Part shown: positions 1-8,120 of the stretch, piece after piece
How the letters are laid out: each line of letters begins with the position of its first letter
Numbering within the stretch: position 1 is the first letter of the stretch
Origin: Leishmania martiniquensis
Lineage: Eukaryota > Euglenozoa > Kinetoplastea > Trypanosomatida > Trypanosomatidae
Assembly (NCBI RefSeq): GCF_017916325.1
Contig: NC_090156.1
Coordinates: 65,001-77,500, forward strand
Direction: 5' to 3'
DNA length: 12,500 nucleotides
The notes under the pieces: generated by a model
The model's input: the letters and a program-made list of their open reading frames with translations, nothing else
What the model was told of the DNA's origin: nothing
Databases searched by the model: none
Position numbers and translations under genes: made by a program

Positions 1-996
1 TTCCACGCGCTGCTGAACGTCAAAGCCGGTGACCAGTACTTGGTCGAGGAGGTCGCAATCCAGATGGTCTTCTCCGCCACGCAAGCCGCCTTCGCCGCCC
101 TCAGTGCGGAGCGGGTGCAGAAGCAAGACGTGCACCGCAAGGTGGTAGTCGTGCAGCGCGGCACCGATCACGGCGCAGCTGACACCCTCTTCTACACGCC
201 CTTTCCGCCCAACACGGACAGATCGGAGCAGGAAGGCGCAGCGGTGGTCACGATGCTCGGCGAGGCGCAGCGGCAGCGGCTCATCCGGCACTCCATCCCT
301 CCGACGGCCACCCTCACCCGCAAGGTCGTGCTCGTGGAAGACGTGGAGTCGCTGCGCGCAGTCCTGCCGCGCGCGCGCATCGTGCACATTGCGACAGCCA
401 CCACCGCGGCGGCACCGCTCTCGCAGGCGAGCCCGGCTGCCACGACGGTCTCGCGGCCAGAGGTCGGTGGCGGTCTGTTGATGCGCACCGCCGCTCCGAT
501 GGGAGACGTTGGCGTGCTGCGGGCGGCCGAGATTGCGCACATGGAGCTGGCAGCGGAGCGCGTTATCCTGACAAACACGAACATGTCGCCGCAGCACGTA
601 GACGGCATCCGCGACGACGTGCTGAGACTGGTGCGCGGCTTCTTTGGCAGTGGTGTGCCGTATGTTGTTGCGGGGCAGTGGTGCACACCTGACATGAAGC
701 CGATCGAGCTCTTCCGGCACTTCTACGCGCAGTGGTGCCGCCTGCTGCCGATGTCGCCGGCCGACTCGTCTGCGCATACGGCCACCGCCACCGAAGGTAG
801 CGTGTGCGCGCGCAGCGTGCGGGCCTCCCGGGCTCCGCAGCCACAGCGCCCCGCGGGAGAAGAGGATGGGGAGGTGGTGCGCCACCGTGGGTTGCTGCTC
901 GCCCACTCTATCCGTCGCCTCCTCGCTGAAGAACCAACCATGCGCTACCAGCCACGCCTGTGGGCCGGCTACTGCTGCATTGGCACCGGGCGGTAG
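1..996 (+). CDS. CHAT-domain protein, C-terminal part (5' truncated by window), probable pseudoprotease
   Basis: The frame is open from the first base, so the gene starts upstream; 331 residues and a TAG stop are present. The fold reads as a CHAT domain (caspase/separase clan, usually behind TPR repeats). A beta strand VVVVQRG is followed by YTPFPP and an EGAAVVTMLG helix, then VHIATA (window residues 128-133), VILTNTNM (188-195), the helix-strand pair LVRGFFGSGVPYVVAGQW, FRHFYAQW, and a closing WAGYCCIGTG that matches the usual WAxFxLxG end of CHAT domains. In active members the second His of the HxATH motif and the Cys of the SACxT motif form the dyad. Here those positions are Ala (codon 397-399) and Thr (codon 577-579), so peptidase activity is unlikely. 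An Ala/Ser/Arg-rich stretch of about 45 residues (roughly 250-295) is inserted before the last helix. An upstream TPR region is expected but lies outside the window. The substrate or partner is unknown. The CHAT call is fairly secure, the inactivity is inferred. Confidence 0.75.
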   Translation, partial: FHALLNVKAGDQYLVEEVAIQMVFSATQAAFAALSAERVQKQDVHRKVVVVQRGTDHGAADTLFYTPFPPNTDRSEQEGAAVVTMLGEAQRQRLIRHSIPPTATLTRKVVLVEDVESLRAVLPRARIVHIATATTAAAPLSQASPAATTVSRPEVGGGLLMRTAAPMGDVGVLRAAEIAHMELAAERVILTNTNMSPQHVDGIRDDVLRLVRGFFGSGVPYVVAGQWCTPDMKPIELFRHFYAQWCRLLPMSPADSSAHTATATEGSVCARSVRASRAPQPQRPAGEEDGEVVRHRGLLLAHSIRRLLAEEPTMRYQPRLWAGYCCIGTGR

Positions 997-2215
997 TCGC
1001 TCGTTTCCTCGCCTTGTATCTTCGGGGAAAAGCGGGGGAAGGGAGGACGCGCGACAGGAGACCAGCTGGTGGCAACGGGTCTGCGCGCGTGCGTGTGTCG
1101 ACCCTCACCCCCGCCCCCCTCTCCTCATGTACAGAAGACCGTCACACGGCACGCCTCTTGGCGAGTCGCTTTGTCGTACAGCCGTTGCGGCTTACTCCTG
1201 CCGCACCCCTGGCGCGGCGCTGCTTGTGTATTCTGTGCTCTCTGCCTGTCATGCCGCCCTCACCCATCAGCGGTCATTCCTGCCGTCGGGCAGGTTGCGT
1301 GACGCGTGCGCCTCTCTCCCCTCTCCGTGCGCGCGTGCTTCTTACGCTTTCATGTAAACTGTGCCACCCAAGTAGCGCGCGTGCGCATGTGTGTGTATGT
1401 GTAAACACACGCACCACCGCTCATACGCCCACGCGCGGGTATGCGTGCGTCTGCGGTGTCCTCTTCGTTGTGAGTGGTCGGCTTCACCGTCGAAGAAAAG
1501 TTTGAAAAATAAAAGTCTGCTGAAAGGACGGTCCTCTCGTCTGGTTGGCCGGCGGGCGAAGAAACGGGGGGAGGGGGAAGGACGAGCGTTGTGGTGGTGG
1601 TCTCACGCCAATCGCTTCCGTTACCCTCGTCGCTTCTATCGGGTGCAGTGACCTCCATGACGAAAGGGTGGTGGTTCGAAGTTCACTACAATGGGTCTCT
1701 CTCTCACCTCACCACCAACATCCACCTACCGCACCTACGCCGGCTCGTCTCTCACGGTCCCCGCGTGTTGCTCTTCGTCCCGCACGCTGAAGTGAAAGAT
1801 GAGATTATCCCGAAGAGGCAACGCATTCTGTCTAGAGGACCCCCGCAGCCGCACCTGCACACATGGGTACGCCTGTTGCATGCACAGCGAGCCTCCTCCA
1901 TACTTTCCCCTCGTTCCGTTTCTGTTTCCGCGCTGAGCCACCACCACCTCCCCCGCAGCCGCGCTTGGCGACCCTCTTACTGCACCATCGCGCTCAGCCC
2001 CATACGCAAACTCGGAGGGCACGCGTCGTGCCGCCCGCCCGCCCCCGTCTCGCCTGTCAGAGAAACTTATACACTCCTCCCGCTCAGCCCCGCCTCTTTC
2101 TTAACGCGGTGCGTGTGCCAGCGCCCGCCTACCAGCCATCGGTCGCTCCTGACCGACTCGACAAATTGGCGGCGCGGTGCACGGGCGCGCGCGCGAGGCC
2201 GCGACTGCAAACACA
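997..2215. other. Long intergenic region (3' UTR of the CHAT gene and 5' leader of the next gene)
   Basis: This 1.2 kb gap has no convincing gene. The open frames in it have Arg/Pro/Ser/His-rich translations without domain-like patterning, as expected for GC-rich noncoding DNA. Visible content: a GT/CA-rich patch at about 1385-1420, an A-rich island at about 1493-1530 in otherwise GC-rich sequence, and several pyrimidine tracts (about 1680-1780, 1885-1925, 2070-2103). In Leishmania such gaps hold the 3' UTR, the polyadenylation sites and the next spliced-leader acceptor; 3' UTR retroposon remnants (SIDER) are common there but could not be recognised by eye. Confidence 0.6.
2071..2121 (+). promoter_or_regulatory. 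Candidate spliced-leader acceptor for the LRR/globin-like gene
   Basis: A pyrimidine-rich run (about 2071-2103, including CGCCTCTTTCTT) is followed by the AG at 2120-2121; a second AG lies at 2134-2135. No ATG occurs between 2121 and the start codon at 2216, which fits a leader of about 95 bases. Predicted from the pattern only. Confidence 0.4.
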
Positions 2216-4354
2216 ATGCACAGCGGGAAGCGCAACGTCCTCTTCTTCGGCTCCATCGCCACCAGCATCATCGGCCATGAAGTGCACGATGAGACCGTGG
2301 CCGCTCAGCTGGGCCTACAAAATCTCTGGGTCAGGCTACAGACGACCGCCGAAACTGCATATGGGAAGACGAAAGAGGTTTTGAGTTTAGCCTCGACCTC
2401 CCCCCTCCACGAGATCCATTTGGGCGGCTCAAAGGCCAGTCCTGCCACCTCGCCTACCTCGAAACGCGGCATCTCTCATCCGCCCTATCACCGCCAGCGG
2501 GCCGCCTTCCTCCCCGTCATCCTAGAGCTGGCCCAGGATGCGGCGGTGGAAGAGGTGCCCTCGATCGAGGATCAAGATGCTGCTCTTCTGCACCTGGACT
2601 CGCCAACGAACGGTGCCGACCCGGCGCCGAGTTACGCCTCTGCCTCGGTGCGCATCGAGATTAGCATGTCGCGCGGCGGCTGTGGGACAGCAACGGTGGG
2701 GGCCAAGGAGGTCTTTCTGCCCTCGCTCAACGCCCTTGCCAGCCGTGACATCTGCACTATTGTGCGCATTCCGCTGTGGTCCGATGCGATCCAGTCGTCG
2801 GTGGTGGCCACGGCGGAGCTGAGCAGTGGTTCGTCGCAGCTGCGAATGGTCGGTAACGGCAGCGCCATCGGCGGAAGGGACCGAGACGACAAAGGTGATG
2901 TGGTGCGTGGCGTGGCGCTAAGCGTGTACGCGATGGTGCGTGTCATCAGCCTGGCAGAGAAAGTGCGCCTCTCTTTGGAAGCCGATGATGCCGTCCGTCT
3001 CCTCCTGGGCCTGCCGGACCCGGTGCCGGAGACGAGTCTGGCCCTCACCCTCAGAGGCGAGGCCCCGTATGGTGCCATGCCTCTAGCGGAGCTCTACATG
3101 CATTACCGGTACTTTTTCGGCTACTATAGCAACACCATTATCAAGCACAGCCATGTGGTGATGCGCATGCTCGCCGAGGCGCCGCGCCAGCGCGAGGCCG
3201 AAGCGTCGTTTCCCCATCGCTGGAACACGCTTACCGCTGTCGACCTGCGGCCGGTACTCCTCGGCGAGGATGCTTTTGCGCCCCTTCTGGTCACCTTGGC
3301 TCACTGTGCTAATCTCCGCGCCCTCTTCGCCGACGGCAATCACCTCGGCGACCTCACCTGCGCCCGCCTCTCTGTCCTCTTCCGACGCCACCGTTACCTC
3401 ACGAGCGTGTCGCTCTTCAATAATGCCATCCACGAGGGTGGTGGCGAGCACCTGTTGCGCCTTGTGCGCAGCAACCTGCGCATCACATCCATGCCGTGCC
3501 ACGGGAACTTCTTCTCCGATGCGTTGCGCAGCCGTATCGAGGAGGTGGTCAGGAAGAACGCCACTGTCATTGCGCAGGATCCGCTGAACATCTTCTCCTC
3601 GAGCTACGACTACCTCACCGACCTATCGAGTCTGCCGGAGTCTCTGCAACAGCAGGGTCTGCAGACGTGGGCAATGCTCTCGGCAGCGCCGGTGGGTGAC
3701 ATTGACGTGATGGTGCGCAACTTCACCACGAGCACTCAGCGCACCATTGGCGACTCACCAGTCGTCGCGATGCAGCGCGCGAAGGCGGCGTTGCGCGCGC
3801 GTGAGTCCTTTTCTTTGATACCGCCGGCGGCGCTGGCGCCGTTGCTTAATGAGATTATGCGCACGGTGTCAGTGGGGGTATCCCGCGTGCTGCCTGACCC
3901 TCTTGTGCGCTCTCTCTTCTCGGACATGGAGACGGTGGTGGCGCGGGAACAGGAGCAGATCGATGCTCAGCGTCGTGACGAGCTTGCCGGCAGCGACGCG
4001 CCGCTTCTACCACCGGAGCTAAGCGATGTCATCGGCGGTGTGCACAGCCCACCTGTCGATTCGGAGATGATGTACGCCCGCTCTTTCGTCCGCATCGTCG
4101 TGACGGCACTTCGAGGTGTCTCGCTGAACACGCCGTGGGTGGAAATCGCAAAAGTGCTGGAGGGCATCGGCCGTGTGCACCGAGACCTCGGCGTGATGCC
4201 CGAGGACTACTGGCTCGCGGTGCACATCTTCATGACCTCGTTGCGGATTAGCTGTAGCGCAGAATGCTGCGATGCCAACCACGCATCCTCTTTCCTCGCT
4301 CTTCTGGCACTGGCGGTACGAACAGCGGCAGGCACCGACACAGTGCTGCAGTAA
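2216..4354 (+). CDS. Leucine-rich repeat protein with probable C-terminal globin-like domain
   Basis: 712 residues, TAA stop. The ATG at 2216 is the first after a plausible splice acceptor; the frame extends to a GTG at 2177 but that is not a eukaryotic start. Three parts are visible. Residues about 145-253 look beta-rich, with an internal Gly/Asp-rich loop; a C2-like fold is possible but weak. Residues about 339-450 hold leucine-rich repeats of the ribonuclease-inhibitor style, for example LRALFADGNHLGD and LTSVSLFNNAIHEGGG. Residues about 530-712 are helical and resemble a globin: LFSDM with Phe568 at the likely CD1 place, an E-helix-like segment (616-634), then GRVHRDLGVMPEDYWLAV, which follows the F-helix pattern of flavohaemoglobins and neuroglobin (KH..LGV.PE.Y..V) with His655 as proximal haem ligand, and a final G/H-like helical pair. 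The E7 position would be Ser623, not His or Gln, and the CD region appears about 35 residues too long. Function unknown; haem or gas sensing is an inference. Confidence 0.7.
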   Translation: MHSGKRNVLFFGSIATSIIGHEVHDETVAAQLGLQNLWVRLQTTAETAYGKTKEVLSLASTSPLHEIHLGGSKASPATSPTSKRGISHPPYHRQRAAFLPVILELAQDAAVEEVPSIEDQDAALLHLDSPTNGADPAPSYASASVRIEISMSRGGCGTATVGAKEVFLPSLNALASRDICTIVRIPLWSDAIQSSVVATAELSSGSSQLRMVGNGSAIGGRDRDDKGDVVRGVALSVYAMVRVISLAEKVRLSLEADDAVRLLLGLPDPVPETSLALTLRGEAPYGAMPLAELYMHYRYFFGYYSNTIIKHSHVVMRMLAEAPRQREAEASFPHRWNTLTAVDLRPVLLGEDAFAPLLVTLAHCANLRALFADGNHLGDLTCARLSVLFRRHRYLTSVSLFNNAIHEGGGEHLLRLVRSNLRITSMPCHGNFFSDALRSRIEEVVRKNATVIAQDPLNIFSSSYDYLTDLSSLPESLQQQGLQTWAMLSAAPVGDIDVMVRNFTTSTQRTIGDSPVVAMQRAKAALRARESFSLIPPAALAPLLNEIMRTVSVGVSRVLPDPLVRSLFSDMETVVAREQEQIDAQRRDELAGSDAPLLPPELSDVIGGVHSPPVDSEMMYARSFVRIVVTALRGVSLNTPWVEIAKVLEGIGRVHRDLGVMPEDYWLAVHIFMTSLRISCSAECCDANHASSFLALLALAVRTAAGTDTVLQ

Positions 4355-4967
4355 GCGGGGCACTGCGCAGCGAGAGGTGGGCGGGAGTGGGAGTGGCCGG
4401 CCTGCTGCACATGCTCAGCGTCAAGCGCGTGCCTCATTTTATATTTGTACGTTTTCACGCCGGCATGTGTCGCCATCGCCGCTTTCTCCCGCTCTGGTCT
4501 GGCCTTGTGTGCGTGCGTGTGTTTGTGTGTGCGCGTCGAAGGACAGTCCTGTTGATATGTCTATAGAGCCCCTCCCCCTTTCTGTGCACTTATGGGCAAG
4601 CGGAGTGGGTGGCAGAGAATGGAGTGCACCCGCAGCCCCCCTCCCCTCCCCCGCTCTCTGTGCCTTCACTCTCTCGCTGTCAAGTCTATGCGTGTGTGTG
4701 TGTGTTTGTGTTTGTGTGCGTTGCACTGCTGCATGCCAGTACGCCCCACCGGCGCACGCGCCCCTGCCCTCTCAGGAGTAGAGTGCATTGCTGTATTTGT
4801 GTAGGGCGCATCGCTGAATGGAGAGGGAAGGTGGCGTGTGCGCGGCTGCCCCCTTCTCCCTCGACGAAAAAGCCTCGCGCAACTTCCGCAACGTCCGAAA
4901 GAGGACCAAACGACGCTCCGTGACTGCGGCCTCGCGACCGCAGTTGCCTCTGGGCCGTTATTTATTT

Positions 4968-5088
4968 GCCCTCCTCTCTTCGAAGTCTCTCTCCCTCTCT
5001 CCCGCTGCCCACCGCCGACGACGCACACTCACGCCACGCCCATCACCTTCGTCATCGTCATTGCCGTGTCTCCTTCCAGCGCATTTAG
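4968..5088 (+). promoter_or_regulatory. Candidate spliced-leader acceptor for the vault protein gene
   Basis: A long pyrimidine-rich stretch (about 4968-5077, ending TCTCCTTCC) is followed by AG at 5078-5079 and again at 5087-5088. The first ATG after either is the one at 5205. A later alternative is the tract CTCTCTCTTGCAAG ending at 5203, which would leave only one base before the ATG. Which is used cannot be decided from sequence alone. Confidence 0.4.
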
Positions 5089-5138
5089 TCATCGGTGAGA
5101 AGACAAAAGGGGCAAGGCTTGCGCGAGACGTCCACAGC

Positions 5139-5158
5139 GTGTGTGTGTGTGTGTGTGT
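5139..5158. repeat. (GT)10 microsatellite in the vault gene leader
   Basis: Ten perfect GT units followed by ATATA, ending 46 bases before the ATG. If the acceptor at 5079 or 5088 is used, this repeat is part of the mRNA 5' UTR and its length may vary between strains. Confidence 0.9.
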
Positions 5159-5204
5159 ATATAACGTAGCAGCCATCGAGTCTCCTGTGCTCTCTCTTGC
5201 AAGC

Positions 5205-8120
5205 ATGAGCACAGCCGCGGACGACAATAAGCCGAAGGCGATGAGCCCGACGTCTGTGGTGAAGTTGATGCCACACGAGTACATACACGTGGAGGACACA
5301 AACACATGCGAGGTGCTCACCCTTGTCGGCCCCATCACCTACACCCTGTATGACCATCACCGAAAGTTGCACACGACGCCGCAGCCGTGCGTCGTCGTGC
5401 CGCCCGGCCACTTCGTCAAAGTGGAGAACCCCATGCACGCGGTGCCGGCCTCGTCCACTGAAAATGCGGATGCGTCGCCAGTGTACGTGCTGCTGCGCAG
5501 CTCGACCGCGTCCATCACGGGTCTGGAGGCGTTGCGGTACAGCCGCTGGAAAAGGCCGTTCGGCAGTAGTGAACTCCGTTTTTTCGACGAGTCACCGTTT
5601 CCGCTCCTGCCAGACGAAACTGTCGACGAGCCGTCGGCAATGCCGCTGCTGACGGCGTCAGAGGCGCTCGTTGTAGAGGCGCTTGCCCCACATGACCTCA
5701 CCGACCCTGCCACGGGCGCTGCAGTGCACCGTGCTGCGCAAGAGTGCTTCCTCTTCAAAGGGCCTGGCCTCTACGCCCCACGACTTGACGAGCGCATCGT
5801 GAAGAAGGTCACCGGCGTGTACGTCTCCCCGCTGCAGGTGTGCTGCCTGACGGCCAAGTACGACTTTATAGATGATGACGGCGTGCCCCGCGTGGCCGGA
5901 GAGCAGTGGACCGTGCAGGCGCACGGCATCTTCTTCCCCCACCCGGCCGCGACGCTGGAGATGCGCGACGCACTCGTGCTGACGAGCACCGAGGCGCTGA
6001 TGTTTGTCTCCTACAGGGCCTTCTATGATGAGCAGCTGCGGGTGTCCCGCGAGGCCCAGAAGCCGTACCTCATCTCGTACGCGGACACCAAAGACGGGAC
6101 GTACCTCCCACGCCCGCACGAGACGTTTCAGGGCCGACGGAGGCAAGTGCACCTCAGCGATACGCAGTACTGCGTTGTACTCAACCCCGTCAGTGCTGAT
6201 GGTACGGTGAGACCACAGCAGGCGGAGGTTCGCGTGGGGAAGCAGAGCTTTATGATGCAGCCCGGTGAGCACTGTACACGCCCTCTAACAGCGCTGGTAC
6301 TGAGGGAGGACGAGGCACTGTTGCACGTTGCACTGCAGACGTACACGGAGGCGGACGGAACCCGGAGAGAGGGCGGATCGCGTTGGCTCGTCTACGGGCC
6401 GCGTCAATACATCCCACCGGTGTACGCGCGGGTGGTGGAGCGGCGACACGTCATCAACATCAACGAAAACTGCGGCGTCTACGTGCGCAACCTCCACACA
6501 GGTCGGGTGCGCTCCGTCTTTGGCGAACCATTCATGTTGAGCGCCGACGAGCAATTGTGGGAGCGTCCCATCGGTGCCTTCGTGCGTCGACTGCTATCCG
6601 AGCCGCGGCAATCGCTGCGGGTAACGAACATGTCTGCTAAAGAGAGGGCCGAAGCCTCCTTGGAAGAGGGCTGGGCGACGACGCGGATCGATGGGAACGG
6701 CCATCCGCCGAGCACCGCCGCCGCGGAGCTGTCTGGGGGCGGCTGCCACAGCGCCAGCAGCAGTGATGAAACGCTGGGCTCAAACGGCGACGCTAAGGGT
6801 GAGAACGAGTGCTTGGATGAGCTGCATCTGCTTGATGCCGCCGCTCGTAACGCGCACCCGCCGCGCCTCTCGCGCGACATCAGACGGTACCACGTCATCT
6901 CCGCTAACGTAGAGCACAACACACTGATGCGTCTGTACGACACGAGCACCGGCCTCAGCCGCGTAGTGGCCGGTCCCGCCACGGTGTTCCTAGGGCCGCA
7001 CGAGCACTTTACCCCGCTTTCCCTCTCCGGTGGGTGTCCGAAGGAACCGCACCAGATCCACTCGCTAAGTCTTTACCTCGGGCCCGACTACATGGCCGAC
7101 ATCATCGAGGTCGAGACACGCGACCATGCCCGCCTGCGGCTCCACCTCGCCTACAACTGGGAGTTCGGCTCAGTCGCCTCGAACGGCAGGGCGGGTGGGG
7201 TGGACCCGGAGTTGGCCTTCACCATCCCGGACTTTATTGGGGAAGCGTGTAAGGCACTGGCGAGTCGCGTGCGGTCCGCAATCGCCGGGCAGACCTTTGA
7301 GTTCTTCCACTGCAACTCATCGACGCTGATCCGCCAGGCCATCTTCACACCGGCTGCCGATGGCTCTATCGTCTCCCACGGCGACTCGCTCTGCTTTACG
7401 GCAAACGGCCTTTACATTACGACGGTGGATGTGCAGAGCGTGGAGCCGGTGGATGTCAAGACACGCACGGCGCTGGCGAAGAGCGTCCAACTGGCGGTAG
7501 AAATTATCACCAAGGCGCAGGAAAGTGACGCCTCTCACCAGGCGGCGCTCCTCGAGCAAGAGGCAAAGGGGGCGCTGGACCTTCAGGTGATGCGTGACCG
7601 CGCCAAGGCAGAGCAGCAACGCACCGAGCTGCTGCGTGTCATGGGCGAGAACACGGTGCTGGAAAAGGCTGGGGCCAGTCGTGCGCAGGCGCTGGCTGAG
7701 GGCGCAGCGCGTCTCGCAGAAGCGCAGGGAGAGGCAGACGCCACCCCGATTCGATGTGCTGCCCATTCCGTTATTATGGATGCGGAGCTGGAGGTGTTGC
7801 GCAAGCGGGCGGAACTGGACCTCGCCCACCGCCAATCCATGAACAACCTCGCCATCGACAAGATCCGCCAGCTCGCGAGCATCGAGGCCGCTAAGTACGA
7901 AAAGGTCATGGCCGCACTCGGGAGGGAGACGCTCATCGCGATCGCGAATGCGGGGCCGGAGCTGAAAGCGCACCTTCTTCGTGAGCTCGGCCTGCAAGGC
8001 TTTCTTGTCACAGACGGCAAGACGCCCATTAGCATGCTGAACTTGGCAGAAAAGGTCGCTGCCGGGCCATCGACCACCGCCCCGCCCCTCGAAGCCCCCG
8101 GGGCAGCGCGAGTGCCCTGA
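5205..8120 (+). CDS. MVP: Major vault protein
   Basis: 971 residues, TGA stop. MVP is the shell subunit of the vault, a large cytoplasmic ribonucleoprotein barrel. The N-terminal part (about 16-475) shows the tandem MVP repeats: LMPHEYIHVEDTNT with VVVPPGHFVKVENP first, and later WLVYGPRQYIPPV and NCGVYVRNLHTGRVRSV, all close to the animal pattern. Residues about 623-751 are the shoulder (SPFH/band-7-like) domain, with LRLHLAYNWEFG, CKALASRVRSAIAGQTF and VDVQSVEPVD. The long cap helix spans about 755-906, rich in Ala, Glu, Gln and Lys, and the cap ring follows (914-947) with GPELKAHLLRELGLQGFLVT and DGKTPISMLN. Family members are usually about 850-895 residues. The excess is explained by a Ser/Gly/Glu-rich insert at about 476-555, between the last clear repeats and the shoulder. 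The ATG at 5205 is the first after the likely acceptors; the ATG at 5241 (residue 13) is an alternative that would still include the first repeat. Trypanosomatids usually carry more than one MVP paralogue, so which copy this is remains open. Confidence 0.95.
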   Translation: MSTAADDNKPKAMSPTSVVKLMPHEYIHVEDTNTCEVLTLVGPITYTLYDHHRKLHTTPQPCVVVPPGHFVKVENPMHAVPASSTENADASPVYVLLRSSTASITGLEALRYSRWKRPFGSSELRFFDESPFPLLPDETVDEPSAMPLLTASEALVVEALAPHDLTDPATGAAVHRAAQECFLFKGPGLYAPRLDERIVKKVTGVYVSPLQVCCLTAKYDFIDDDGVPRVAGEQWTVQAHGIFFPHPAATLEMRDALVLTSTEALMFVSYRAFYDEQLRVSREAQKPYLISYADTKDGTYLPRPHETFQGRRRQVHLSDTQYCVVLNPVSADGTVRPQQAEVRVGKQSFMMQPGEHCTRPLTALVLREDEALLHVALQTYTEADGTRREGGSRWLVYGPRQYIPPVYARVVERRHVININENCGVYVRNLHTGRVRSVFGEPFMLSADEQLWERPIGAFVRRLLSEPRQSLRVTNMSAKERAEASLEEGWATTRIDGNGHPPSTAAAELSGGGCHSASSSDETLGSNGDAKGENECLDELHLLDAAARNAHPPRLSRDIRRYHVISANVEHNTLMRLYDTSTGLSRVVAGPATVFLGPHEHFTPLSLSGGCPKEPHQIHSLSLYLGPDYMADIIEVETRDHARLRLHLAYNWEFGSVASNGRAGGVDPELAFTIPDFIGEACKALASRVRSAIAGQTFEFFHCNSSTLIRQAIFTPAADGSIVSHGDSLCFTANGLYITTVDVQSVEPVDVKTRTALAKSVQLAVEIITKAQESDASHQAALLEQEAKGALDLQVMRDRAKAEQQRTELLRVMGENTVLEKAGASRAQALAEGAARLAEAQGEADATPIRCAAHSVIMDAELEVLRKRAELDLAHRQSMNNLAIDKIRQLASIEAAKYEKVMAALGRETLIAIANAGPELKAHLLRELGLQGFLVTDGKTPISMLNLAEKVAAGPSTTAPPLEAPGAARVP

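Larger units (their letters stand above)
4355..5204. other. Intergenic region with GT-rich tracts
   Basis: No convincing gene. It holds the 3' UTR of the LRR gene, a GT/GTTT-rich tract at 4692-4718, pyrimidine tracts at about 4635-4680 and 4965-5010, and a (GT)10 microsatellite just before the vault gene. The vault reading frame stays open backwards to an ATG at 4818, but the extra translation is low-complexity and includes the microsatellite read as VCVCVCV, so it is treated as noncoding. Confidence 0.6.

Noticed and set aside
1663..1690. tRNA-like box B (GGTTCGAAG) near 1674
   Set aside because: No proper T stem, box A or acceptor stem could be paired around it.
2177..2215. In-frame extension of the LRR protein from a GTG
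   Set aside because: GTG is not expected as a start here, and the ATG at 2216 is the first after the likely acceptor.
1591..2280. 229-codon open frame in the first intergenic gap
   Set aside because: The translation is rich in His, Pro, Ser and Arg without periodic hydrophobicity, and it overlaps the start of the LRR/globin-like gene in another frame.
7317..7997. 226-codon antisense open frame inside the vault gene
   Set aside because: It is a mirror of the strongly conserved shoulder and cap-helix coding sequence.
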